Below, one piece after another: positions 14,879 to 21,072 of a DNA stretch of 21,072 nt. The translations under genes and the position numbers were made by a program. Within the stretch, counting starts at the first letter, position 1. Each line of letters starts with the position of its first letter. The stretch is from CADEDH01 sp047971245. Its GTDB lineage: Bacteria > Actinomycetota > Acidimicrobiia > Acidimicrobiales > SZUA-35. Below the pieces are notes generated by a model. It made no database searches. It was not told the DNA's origin and saw only the letters and a list, made by a program, of their open reading frames with translations. Location of the stretch: assembly GCA_047971245.1 (NCBI GenBank), contig JBKDZN010000220.1, positions 1 to 21,072 on the forward strand. Reading direction: 5' to 3'.

Positions 14879-15559
14879 ATGGTCGTCGTCCCCACCGTTC
14901 CCGTCACCGCCGGCCGGCTCCGGGGGGTGGCCACGTTCGACCGCACCCTCCAGACCTACTCGGCGCGCTTCGAGCTGTTCCCCGATGCGTTCCACGGGGC
15001 CGCCTACCCGCCGGCCCAGCGGTACTACGGCACCCGGACGGCGGAGTTCCTCACCACCGGCGCCCTGGCCGGCCACCTGGCCGCGCTCGGGCTGCAACCC
15101 TGCCCCGCCTCGGTACGGCTATTGGACAAGCTCGAAGCCGCGATCGGCGCCTCGATCGGCCGGGCGGAGGTGATCGGTCTCACCGGGCCACGCCGCCGGT
15201 ACCTGCTCCTGGTCACACCGGGACGGCTGGTGGTCGAGGTGAACGCCCGGATGCTGCATCGGGATCATCGCCACCACTGGGGTGATGACAGCCCGGCCAC
15301 GGTGGACACCGCCCGTCGGATCGCCGAGCACACGTTGGGCCGTCGCTCCACCGAGGAGATCGAGAGCTTCGCCCTCGCCCTCACCCACGAAGTCCTCGCC
15401 GGTGCCGGTCACCGGTTTTCGCTCGACGCCGCCGGCCTCGTCGGATGGTTCTCGGCCGACGGGCCGGTCTCCACTTCGCTCGGCGACGCCGAGCTCGATC
15501 AGGTCGCCCGGGTGATCGGTCTGGGTGGCCCGGCCCGGCACCCCGGCCCCGGCTCGTGA
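14879..15559 (+). CDS. Protein of unknown function
   Basis: A 226-aa protein I do not recognise. It looks soluble and mixed alpha/beta: a strand-rich centre (RRRYLLLVTPGRLVVEVNAR, about 105-124), a His-rich patch with His127, His130, His132 and His133 that could bind metal, and a helix around 145-175. No signal peptide or membrane segment is visible. ATG 14879 is preceded only by a weak GGTGGGG; GTG 14927 is an alternative start. Codon pattern agrees with its neighbours, so it is likely a real gene. It follows the LLM gene by 46 nt in the same direction and converges with the next unknown gene. Confidence 0.6.
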   Translation: MVVVPTVPVTAGRLRGVATFDRTLQTYSARFELFPDAFHGAAYPPAQRYYGTRTAEFLTTGALAGHLAALGLQPCPASVRLLDKLEAAIGASIGRAEVIGLTGPRRRYLLLVTPGRLVVEVNARMLHRDHRHHWGDDSPATVDTARRIAEHTLGRRSTEEIESFALALTHEVLAGAGHRFSLDAAGLVGWFSADGPVSTSLGDAELDQVARVIGLGGPARHPGPGS

Positions 15560-15641
15560 CCCGGCGGCGGTCGGGCCGGCCCGCGGGTGGGTCGACCGGT
15601 GGCGCATCGGGCCGACCGGGACGGTGGCCCGTAGTCTGGGT

Positions 15642-16307
15642 TCAGGCCGAGGTGGGGCGGCGTCGTGGGCGATCGGCCTCGGTGGGCGCCCCACACGCGT
15701 CGAGGGCCGCCCACGCACCGTCGCACACGACCTCGATCAGATCCAGGGGAGCGGGGCCGGGGGCGGTCACGGCCCAGGCGGCCACGGTGTCGGCCAGATG
15801 ATCGAGGGCCAGGCACACCACCACCACGGGTAGGGCGGTGATCTCCTCCGGTTCGAGCGGTTCGCCGTCTCCCGCCGCCAGGCCGGCCGCGTAGCCGGTC
15901 ACGACGTCGTCGACGACGATCGGGTCGACGACTGCGGGCACCGCCCGCACCGACCAGGTCGGATCCAGGGTGGTGGCCAGGCGACCCAGGTCGACCACCC
16001 GGGCGTCGACCACCGGATCGGTGGCGTCATCGAGCAGGACCGTGTGACGGTCGAGCGGTCGGCGCAATGGGCCGACCGTGGCGTCGACCCGGCGGACGAC
16101 GGTCAGGACCCGAGCGGCCCATTGGGGTTCCGGCTGGGCCAGCCGGACCAGGGCCGAGCGCAGCCCCCACCCCGCGTGCTCCGGACGGGGGCGCTCGGCG
16201 TAGGCGAAGCGGGAACGGTCGCCGTCGGGCCGCCGGGGGCCGCGCTCGAGGTGGCGGCTCGCCAACGCCTGAGCGGCGACCCGGCGCGGTTCGGAGCCCG
16301 TTTCCAT
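15642..16307 (-). CDS. Protein of unknown function, faintly phosphotransferase-like
   Basis: A 221-aa soluble protein without a clear family. The segment RHTVLLDDATDPVVDARVVDLGRLA followed by a DDVVTGYAAGL helix and a LALDHLADTVAAW helix recalls the C-lobe of aminoglycoside/APH-type phosphotransferases. The catalytic HxDxxxxN loop is not present, so any relation would be to a non-catalytic remnant. The N-terminus (1-40) is Arg-rich. ATG 16307 is supported by a TAGGGT box 6 nt upstream on the minus strand, good evidence that the gene is expressed. Divergent from the liv operon. Confidence 0.6.
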   Translation of the reverse strand: METGSEPRRVAAQALASRHLERGPRRPDGDRSRFAYAERPRPEHAGWGLRSALVRLAQPEPQWAARVLTVVRRVDATVGPLRRPLDRHTVLLDDATDPVVDARVVDLGRLATTLDPTWSVRAVPAVVDPIVVDDVVTGYAAGLAAGDGEPLEPEEITALPVVVVCLALDHLADTVAAWAVTAPGPAPLDLIEVVCDGAWAALDACGAPTEADRPRRRPTSA

Positions 16308-16313
16308 TCCTGC

Positions 16314-16319
16314 ACCCTA
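16314..16319 (-). promoter_or_regulatory. Leaderless-type -10 box of the unknown minus-strand gene
   Basis: Minus-strand TAGGGT lies 6 nt before ATG 16307, identical in sequence to the boxes at 3405 and 13956. Confidence 0.55.
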
Positions 16320-16442
16320 CGCGGCCCGCCGGGGCCGGAGGCGAACGTGTGGACGTCGGGAGGCTGGGCTGTGACAATGGTCCCGGCGTCGCTGTCGGGG
16401 GTGACCGAGTGTTTCGGCGACGGGGTATTTCGACAACAGGAA

Positions 16443-16458
16443 TGTGACGGCGGCCACA
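16443..16458. promoter_or_regulatory. CRP-like dyad upstream of the liv operon
   Basis: TGTGACGGCGGCCACA fits TGTGA-N6-TCACA with one mismatch and also the looser mycobacterial CRP pattern ending in CACA. Its centre is about 50 nt before the inferred transcription start and its end is 6 nt before the -35 hexamer, a plausible place for a regulator to touch polymerase. Confidence 0.4.
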
Positions 16459-16464
16459 AGATTT

Positions 16465-16494
16465 TTGACCGGCGGGGCGTCGACTGTCTACGGT
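16465..16494 (+). promoter_or_regulatory. Sigma70-type promoter of the liv operon
   Basis: TTGACC (16465-16470) and TACGGT (16489-16494) are separated by 18 nt in a locally AT-richer stretch. Transcription would start near 16501, leaving a leader of about 32 nt with a strong GGGGGAGG ribosome site. It is the only promoter here with a good -35. Confidence 0.65.
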
Positions 16495-16532
16495 CCGTTC
16501 GTCGATCGCCATCAAAGGGGGAGGATCACCAG

Positions 16533-17300
16533 GTGACACTGCTGAATGTGTCTGACATCACGGTGCAGTTCGGCGGAATCACAGCCCTCGATCAGCTGTC
16601 GTTCACGACCGACGAGAACCAGATCTGCGCGTTGATCGGGCCGAACGGGGCGGGCAAGACCACCCTGTTCAACGTGGTCAGCCGGATCTACAACCCCACC
16701 GCGGGCTCGGTGACGTTCGCCGGGCGGGATCTGCTGGCCGTTGCACCACACAACATCTCGAACCTGGGGGCATACCGGACCTTCCAGAACCTGGCCCTGT
16801 GGCCCGGCATGTCGGTGATCGACAACGTGATGGTGGGGGAGCACACCCAGACCAAATCGAACTTCGTCACCGCGATGCTCCGGACCCCCAAGGTCCGACG
16901 TGAGGAGCGGGAGTCGCGGGCCCGGGCCTGGGAGGCCTTGGAACGGCTCGACCTGACCGATGTGGCCTTCCACTCGGCCAGCGGACTCCCGTTCGGCACC
17001 CTCAAACGAATCGAATTGGCCCGGGCCATGATCGCCCAGCCCACGCTGCTCATGCTCGACGAGCCGGCGAGCGGTCTCACCCACAGCGAGGTCGACGAGC
17101 TCGGCAACACCATCCGCAAGCTCCGGGACGAGTACAACCTCACCATCCTGCTGGTCGAGCACCACATGCGGATGGTGATGGGCATCTCCGAGAAGGTCGT
17201 GGTCATGAACTTCGGCAAGAAGATCGCCGAAGGCCCGCCGTCGGAGGTGCGGACCAATCCCGCCGTGATCGAGGCCTACCTGGGGAGTTCCGCCGCATGA
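16533..17300 (+). CDS. livG: Branched-chain amino acid-type ABC transporter ATPase LivG
   Basis: A 255-aa cytoplasmic ATPase that powers uptake through the LivH/LivM channel. Walker A GPNGAGKTT (36-44), Q-loop Gln85 (TFQNL), signature loop LPFGT (152-156) in the place of LSGGQ, Walker B ending Asp176-Glu177, and H-loop His210 in VEHHM. The signature deviates from LSGGQ as is usual for LivG. The C-terminal ...NPAVIEAYLG ending is typical of the family. GTG 16533 is set by GGGGGAGG 8 nt upstream; the open frame before it is only leader and promoter. Overlaps livF by 4 nt (ATGA). The solute may be amino acid, urea, amide or aromatic acid, not necessarily a branched-chain amino acid. Confidence 0.92.
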   Translation: MTLLNVSDITVQFGGITALDQLSFTTDENQICALIGPNGAGKTTLFNVVSRIYNPTAGSVTFAGRDLLAVAPHNISNLGAYRTFQNLALWPGMSVIDNVMVGEHTQTKSNFVTAMLRTPKVRREERESRARAWEALERLDLTDVAFHSASGLPFGTLKRIELARAMIAQPTLLMLDEPASGLTHSEVDELGNTIRKLRDEYNLTILLVEHHMRMVMGISEKVVVMNFGKKIAEGPPSEVRTNPAVIEAYLGSSAA

Positions 17301-18025
17301 GCGACGTAGCCAGTAGTGACAACACGCTCGAAGTACGGGGACTCAACGCCCGGTACGGGCAGGTCGAAGTACTGCGGAACGTCAGCTTCACGGTACCCCG
17401 CGGGTCGGTGGTGGTGGTGCTCGGCGCCAACGGCGCCGGCAAGACCACGACCTTGCGGGCCATCTGCAACATGGTGAGCTGTAACGGCCAGGTGCTGCTC
17501 GAGGGAGAGAGCATCGATGGGGTCGACACGGCCCAGATCGTCGGTCGGGGTGTGGCCCACATCCCGCAGGGCCGGGGGACCTTCCCCGAACTGTCGGTGA
17601 TGGACAACCTCGAGGTCGGGGCGTACGTGCGCAACGACAAGGACATCGCGGCCGACATCGAGATGTGGTTCGACAAGTTCCCCCGCCTGCGGGAACGCAA
17701 GGATCAGCTCGCCGGCTCCCTGAGCGGTGGCGAGCAACAGATGCTGGCCGTGGCCCGGGCGCTGATGTCGCGACCCAAGCTCGTCCTGCTGGATGAGCCG
17801 TCGCTCGGCCTGGCGCCACTGATCATCGAGGACCTCTTCCACACCTTCAAGCAGCTCAATGAGGAATCCGGCGTAACCATGCTCGTCGTGGAGCAGAACG
17901 CCAACCTCGCCCTCGAGATCGCCCAGCACGGCTATGTGCTGGAGGCGGGCGAGATCGTCCTGAGTGGATCGGCCACAACCCTGCGGGAGGACCCCGCGGT
18001 ACAAGAAGCGTACCTCGGCGCATGA
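17297..18025 (+). CDS. livF: Branched-chain amino acid-type ABC transporter ATPase LivF
   Basis: A 242-aa second ATPase of the transporter. Walker A GANGAGKTT (43-51), Q-loop Gln91, canonical LSGGE (142-146), Walker B with Asp166-Glu167, and the LivF-typical VEQN (Gln200) in place of the H-loop His. IPQGRGTFPELSVMDNL is characteristic of LivF. It dimerises with LivG at the membrane. Its ATG overlaps the livG stop. Its own stop overlaps the ATG of a 21-aa micro-ORF that runs to the livH start. Confidence 0.93.
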   Translation: MSDVASSDNTLEVRGLNARYGQVEVLRNVSFTVPRGSVVVVLGANGAGKTTTLRAICNMVSCNGQVLLEGESIDGVDTAQIVGRGVAHIPQGRGTFPELSVMDNLEVGAYVRNDKDIAADIEMWFDKFPRLRERKDQLAGSLSGGEQQMLAVARALMSRPKLVLLDEPSLGLAPLIIEDLFHTFKQLNEESGVTMLVVEQNANLALEIAQHGYVLEAGEIVLSGSATTLREDPAVQEAYLGA

Positions 18026-18087
18026 GTACGACCGATCACCCGTACCGGACCACCGAAACCCAGACCAAAGGGGGAATTCCGTCGTGA
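18022..18087 (+). CDS. Possible 21-aa gap-spanning micro-ORF (livF to livH)
   Basis: ATG 18022 overlaps the livF stop (ATGA), and the frame ends at TGA 18085-18087, overlapping the livH GTG at 18084 (GTGA). It contains the livH ribosome site AAAGGGGGA. The Thr-rich peptide has no known relative. Ribosomes ending livF could re-initiate here and then at livH. Could be coincidence in stop-poor DNA. Confidence 0.3.
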   Translation: MSTTDHPYRTTETQTKGGIPS

Positions 18088-19043
18088 CTCTGTTCCTGCA
18101 GCGACTATTCGATGGTCTCGACAACGGGGCGATCTACGCCGTGGTCGCCGTCGCTCTGGTCCTGATCTTCAAAGCCACCACACTGATCAACTTCGCTCAG
18201 GGTGAGCTGGCGATGTTCGGTACGTTCATCGCCTACATCCTGGCGGTGCCCTCCGAGCAGTCGGGGCTCAGCTACTCGGTGGGTCTGGACTCGTTCCGGC
18301 CCGGGGGGCTCCCGATCGGCCTGTTGTTGGCCATCATCATCGCCATGGCCATCAGCGCCGCCGGGGGGGCGGTCATCGAACGGGTCCTCATCAGACCGTT
18401 CGATCCGAGCGACCATCTGCCGGTCGTGCTGATCACCCTGGGTATCTTCCTGATCCTCAACGCCGTCGCCGGTTACTTCTGGAAGTTCAACCCGCGGCCG
18501 TTCCCGAGCCTGTTCCCCAACGGTCCCACCGACTATGTGGCGATCGGGGATGCCCGCCTGCGGTACACGGTGCTGGGCACCTGGGCGGTGCTGGGTCTGA
18601 TCGGGGCGCTGCTGTGGTGGCTGCTCACCAAGACGAAGATGGGCCTGGCCTTCCGGGCGGTGTCGTCCAACACCGAGTCGGCTCGCCTGGTCGGTGTCCG
18701 GGTCGGTCGCACCCTGATGTTCGGTTGGGCTCTGGCTGCCGCCTTCGGGACGCTGGGAGGCTCGGTTGTGGCCCCGAAGCTGTTCCTGCAACCGAACATG
18801 ATGGCCACACTGCTGATCTTCTCGTTCGCCGCCGCCACCATCGGTGGGCTCGACTCCCTGGTCGGCGCGGTCATCGGCGGTATCTCGATCGGTCTGATCG
18901 AGAGCATCGTCGTCGGCTACCTGTCCGACATCGACCCGACCTACAACAACCTGAAGCTGGCGGTCGCCTTCGTGGTGATCCTGGTCGTCCTGTGGTTCAA
19001 GCCCTCGGGGCTGTTCGGCACCTCACGAGTGGAGCGGGTGTGA
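18084..19043 (+). CDS. livH: Branched-chain amino acid-type ABC transporter permease LivH
   Basis: A 319-aa inner-membrane permease of the LivH/LivM (BPD_transp_2) family with about eight hydrophobic segments. Typical stretches are GAIYAVVAVALVLIF, the TLINFAQGELAMFG loop that contacts the ATPases, and IGGLDSLVGAVIGGISIGLIE near the C-terminus. GTG 18084 is chosen because AAAGGGGGAA (18067-18076) lies 7 nt upstream and the family N-terminus begins here. The ribosome site and first codons resemble those of livG (CAAAGGGGGA ... GTGAC). The stop TGA shares bases with the ATG of a second micro-ORF (TGATG). Confidence 0.92.
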   Translation: MTLFLQRLFDGLDNGAIYAVVAVALVLIFKATTLINFAQGELAMFGTFIAYILAVPSEQSGLSYSVGLDSFRPGGLPIGLLLAIIIAMAISAAGGAVIERVLIRPFDPSDHLPVVLITLGIFLILNAVAGYFWKFNPRPFPSLFPNGPTDYVAIGDARLRYTVLGTWAVLGLIGALLWWLLTKTKMGLAFRAVSSNTESARLVGVRVGRTLMFGWALAAAFGTLGGSVVAPKLFLQPNMMATLLIFSFAAATIGGLDSLVGAVIGGISIGLIESIVVGYLSDIDPTYNNLKLAVAFVVILVVLWFKPSGLFGTSRVERV

Positions 19044-19120
19044 TGACGAACCAACGGCGATCTCACCGGCACAGGCACTTGCGGCACGGCAACGAGCAGT
19101 ACATGGGAGCTGACCAATGA
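19043..19120 (+). CDS. Possible 25-aa gap-spanning micro-ORF (livH to livM)
   Basis: ATG 19043 overlaps the livH stop (TGATG), and the frame ends at TGA 19118-19120, overlapping the livM ATG at 19117 (ATGA). The peptide is very rich in His and Arg (RRSHRHRHLRH core). No strong ribosome site precedes livM, so coupling through this frame would help explain its translation. Confidence 0.35.
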   Translation: MTNQRRSHRHRHLRHGNEQYMGADQ

Positions 19121-20244
19121 GCGGCGCGAGGTATCAGATCAAGCAGGGCTCCAAGGAGCACCGCACGTACCTGGTGGTGTCGTGGGGGCTGTTCCTCCTC
19201 TTCGCCATCGCCCTGCCGTACATACTCACCTCGATGTTCGGCTACTACCAGGTCGGCCGGATGAACCGGGCCCTGTACTTCGCAGTGGCCATCCTCGGTG
19301 TCAACCTGGTGGTCGGCTACGCCGGTCTGATCGCACTCGGTCACAGCGCCTTCATCGGTATCGGAGCGTTCGTCTGTGCCTCGTTGATCATGGACAACGG
19401 CTGGGACTACTGGATGACCATTCCGATCGGGATGTTCTTCGCCTTCGTGGTCGGTGTCCTGATGGGTATCCCGGCCCTGAGGATCAAGGGTCTCTACCTC
19501 GCCCTGCTGACGATCACCCTGGCCGCCGTCTTCCCATCGATAGCCAAGATGGACAAGTGGGGGATCGCCGATCGGACCGGCGGGGTGAACGGTCGGCGGA
19601 TCAGCGAGAAGATGAACGCTCCCAGCTGGCTGGAACCGATCATCCGTATCGACGGCACCGCTGACTCCCAGGCGATCTACCGCTATTTCGTGATCGCCAT
19701 CTTCACCGCCTTGGCCTTCGCCGCCGTGCGTAACCTGCTGAAGAGTCGCCCGGGTCGAGCCATCGTGGCCATCCGTGACAACGAGACCGGTGCCGCGGTG
19801 TCCGGGGTGAACCTGCCCCTCTACAAGACGGTGACGTTCGGGATCAGCGCCGCCCTCGGTGGTTTGTCCGGGGTGCTGTGGGCGATGGACAAGGCGTTCG
19901 TCGGCGAGCAGGATTTCTCGTTCGCCGCCTTGGCCATCCCCCTGCTGGTCGGCCTGGTGATCGGCGGTGTCGGCACCCTGGAGGGGGGTTTGGTCGGCGC
20001 ACTCGTCGTGGTGTTCGTCGGCGAGTTCACCAAGAGCCTCGGGTTGGACATTCTTGCTCAGGCACTGTTCGGCCTGATTCTCATCCTGGTGACGTTCTTC
20101 GCTCCTGGCGGGATCGTCGGCCTGTGGAAGCAACTGAAGCGCCGAGTAATTGAAATCGTTCCGCAGCCTCCCTCGGGTTACAGTGATGGCTCGGGTCTTG
20201 GTGCTCCGGTCGACGATAAATCTGTTCCTGAACCGGCGATCTGA
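19117..20244 (+). CDS. livM: Branched-chain amino acid-type ABC transporter permease LivM
   Basis: A 375-aa membrane permease pairing with LivH. A polar N-terminus is followed by about eight to nine hydrophobic segments. Diagnostic stretches are LVVGYAGLIALGHSAFIGIGA, GLYLALLTITLA and the SRPGRAIVAIRDNETGAAVSGV cytoplasmic loop, which is the ATPase-contact region of LivM. A loop of about 40 residues between the middle segments (SIAKMDKWGIADRTGGVNG onward) is typical. The ~30-residue hydrophilic C-terminal tail is Pro/Ser/Asp-rich. The start is fixed by the ATGA overlap with the micro-ORF; an upstream ATG at 19103 belongs to that micro-ORF frame and is not usable. Confidence 0.92.
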   Translation: MSGARYQIKQGSKEHRTYLVVSWGLFLLFAIALPYILTSMFGYYQVGRMNRALYFAVAILGVNLVVGYAGLIALGHSAFIGIGAFVCASLIMDNGWDYWMTIPIGMFFAFVVGVLMGIPALRIKGLYLALLTITLAAVFPSIAKMDKWGIADRTGGVNGRRISEKMNAPSWLEPIIRIDGTADSQAIYRYFVIAIFTALAFAAVRNLLKSRPGRAIVAIRDNETGAAVSGVNLPLYKTVTFGISAALGGLSGVLWAMDKAFVGEQDFSFAALAIPLLVGLVIGGVGTLEGGLVGALVVVFVGEFTKSLGLDILAQALFGLILILVTFFAPGGIVGLWKQLKRRVIEIVPQPPSGYSDGSGLGAPVDDKSVPEPAI

Positions 20245-20259
20245 TCCAGCTTGTTGAAC

Positions 20260-20296
20260 CGCAAACGCGGCCTGGTTGAGCCAGGTCGCGTTTGTG
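20260..20296 (+). terminator. Strong intercistronic hairpin between livM and livK
   Basis: Arms 20260-20275 and 20281-20296 form a 16-bp stem with two G-T wobbles and a TTGAG loop (CGCAAACGCGGCCTGG against its complement). It begins 16 nt after the livM stop. Only a broken T-rich stretch (ATTGTTGG) follows. It may act as a partial terminator or an RNase barrier that sets livK levels apart from the rest of the operon. Confidence 0.65.
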
Positions 20297-20301
20297 ATTG
20301 T

Positions 20302-20338
20302 TGGCCGACATTTGGCGGCCATTTCGGGTGTGAGCCCG
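20302..20338 (+). other. Two further small hairpins before livK
   Basis: TGGCCG (20302-20307) pairs with CGGCCA (20316-20321), and CGGG (20325-20328) with CCCG (20335-20338). They follow the large hairpin directly, giving three stem-loops within 112 nt. Individually they are weak. Confidence 0.25.
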
Positions 20339-20356
20339 GGGGCCAGAGAGGAAATC

Positions 20357-21072
20357 ATGAAGCGAATGTTCCGCCTGTTGAGCGTCCTGCTCGCGCTGGC
20401 GATGCTCGCCGCGGCGTGTGGCGGCGGTGATAGCAGTAGCGAGAGTGAGGATGGCGGGGGTGGTGGGGTCAACAACGACGCCGCCTCCGATGCCATGGGG
20501 AGCGGCGATTCGTCGAGCTCCACCGAGACCACGGAGCCGTTCGTCGAGCCGGCGACGTTCGAGGAGTACGAGGCGCTGTGGGAGACCGACCGTCAGGCCA
20601 TCATCGACGAGTTGAACTCCGGCGACTACGGGGTCGGTGACGACAACATCCTTCGCGGCCCCGGCAACTTCGAGATCGATCTGAACAACTGCCCGTCGGA
20701 CTGGAGCGACACCGAGGGCGTCACCGACACCACGGTGACCATGGCGCTCACCACAGCCCTGTCGGGGAACCTCGCGGCGTACGGCTACATCGGCCAGGGG
20801 ATGCAGGCCTACTTCGATTGGGTGAACGAGACCCAGGGTGGGATCGACGGCAAGAACGTCGAGCTGATCGTCAAGGACGATGCCTACGTGGCGGCCCAGA
20901 CCATCGAGATGGTCAACGAACTCCTCCAGGCCGACAAGCCGTTCACGATCACGACCTTGGGTTCGCCGAACACGCTGGCCACCTACGACACGTTGAATGA
21001 GCGGTGTGTCCCGCAGCCGTATGTGCAGACCGGTCATCCGGCGTGGGGTGATCCGGTGAACCATCCGTGGAC
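20357..21072 (+). CDS. livK: Lipoprotein substrate-binding protein of the liv-type transporter (3' end cut by window)
   Basis: The frame from ATG 20357 is open to the window edge (238 complete codons). Residues 1-20 are a lipoprotein signal peptide (basic MKRMFR, hydrophobic core, LAAAC) with lipidation at Cys21. An acidic Ser/Gly/Glu-rich tether follows (22-62), then about 60 residues with an amphipathic helix (FEEYEALWETDRQAIIDEL) and Cys112. The periplasmic-binding fold (Peripla_BP_6 type) starts near 125 (TVTMALTTALSGNLA) and includes GQGMQAYFDWVN and GIDGKNVELIVKDD. It captures solute outside the membrane for LivHM. GAGAGGA provides the ribosome site, 6 nt upstream of the ATG. The roughly 100 residues between Cys21 and the binding domain are longer than in E. 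coli LivJ/LivK. Confidence 0.88.
   Translation, partial: MKRMFRLLSVLLALAMLAAACGGGDSSSESEDGGGGGVNNDAASDAMGSGDSSSSTETTEPFVEPATFEEYEALWETDRQAIIDELNSGDYGVGDDNILRGPGNFEIDLNNCPSDWSDTEGVTDTTVTMALTTALSGNLAAYGYIGQGMQAYFDWVNETQGGIDGKNVELIVKDDAYVAAQTIEMVNELLQADKPFTITTLGSPNTLATYDTLNERCVPQPYVQTGHPAWGDPVNHPW

Noticed and set aside
15631..15636. TAGTCT as a plus-strand -10 box
   Set aside because: No plausible plus-strand start codon or gene follows; it lies next to the stop of a minus-strand gene.
15560..15641. Palindrome CGGGCCGGCCCG (15572-15583) and a 7-bp repeat CGGTCGG/CCGACCG as terminators between convergent genes
   Set aside because: The palindrome has no loop, the other stem encloses 37 nt, and such GC repeats are expected in this base composition.
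19063..21064. Minus-strand open frames opposite livM and livK (19063-20532, 20081-21064)
   Set aside because: Antisense of membrane and binding-protein genes; compositions rich in Gln/His/Asp/Gly typical of reverse-strand shadows.

Overview
This is a high-GC window whose genes point to an actinobacterium. The signs are GTG/TTG starts, an F420-type luciferase-like oxidoreductase, a mycothiol-isomerase-like DinB protein, an actinobacterial-type aminopeptidase N, and many genes with a TANNNT -10 box only 6-7 nt upstream of the start codon (leaderless transcription). An Acidimicrobiia-like lineage is a guess from gene content; there is no rRNA or other phylogenetic marker here. I see no tRNA, rRNA, insertion sequence, CRISPR array or replication origin.

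Layout. 1-2294: the end of a Nudix hydrolase gene, a pirin gene, and a convergent M50B-like membrane peptidase gene. 2386-3335: two overlapping MaoC/hot-dog genes that look like the two subunits of one acyl hydratase. 3336-5867: an accessory cassette with a WXG100-like protein, a papain-fold polymorphic toxin and a small candidate immunity protein. It is preceded by a palindrome, a promoter and a leader hairpin that overlaps the ribosome binding site. 5883-7827: a DinB/mycothiol-isomerase-like protein convergent with a zinc alcohol dehydrogenase, with a strong hairpin between them. 8120-10099: a phosphohistidine swivel-domain protein with no ATP-grasp domain. 10053-13869 (minus): aminopeptidase N followed by a metallophosphoesterase whose end overlaps the previous gene tail to tail. 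13969-16307: an LLM oxidoreductase, an unknown protein, and an unknown minus-strand protein. 16465-21072: a branched-chain-amino-acid-type ABC transporter operon in the order livG-livF-livH-livM-livK, the last gene cut by the window end.

The most interesting points are four. (1) The WXG-like/toxin/immunity cassette with its possible RBS-occluding leader. (2) Three intercistronic gaps, in the toxin cassette and the liv operon, each spanned exactly by a micro-ORF whose start overlaps the upstream stop and whose stop overlaps the downstream start, giving an unbroken chain of potential translational coupling. (3) A set of six genes with leaderless-type promoters. (4) An orphan PEP-mobile-domain protein resembling the histidine subunit of phenylphosphate synthase without its ATP subunit. 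All functional statements rest on reading translated motifs by eye; no database search was run.
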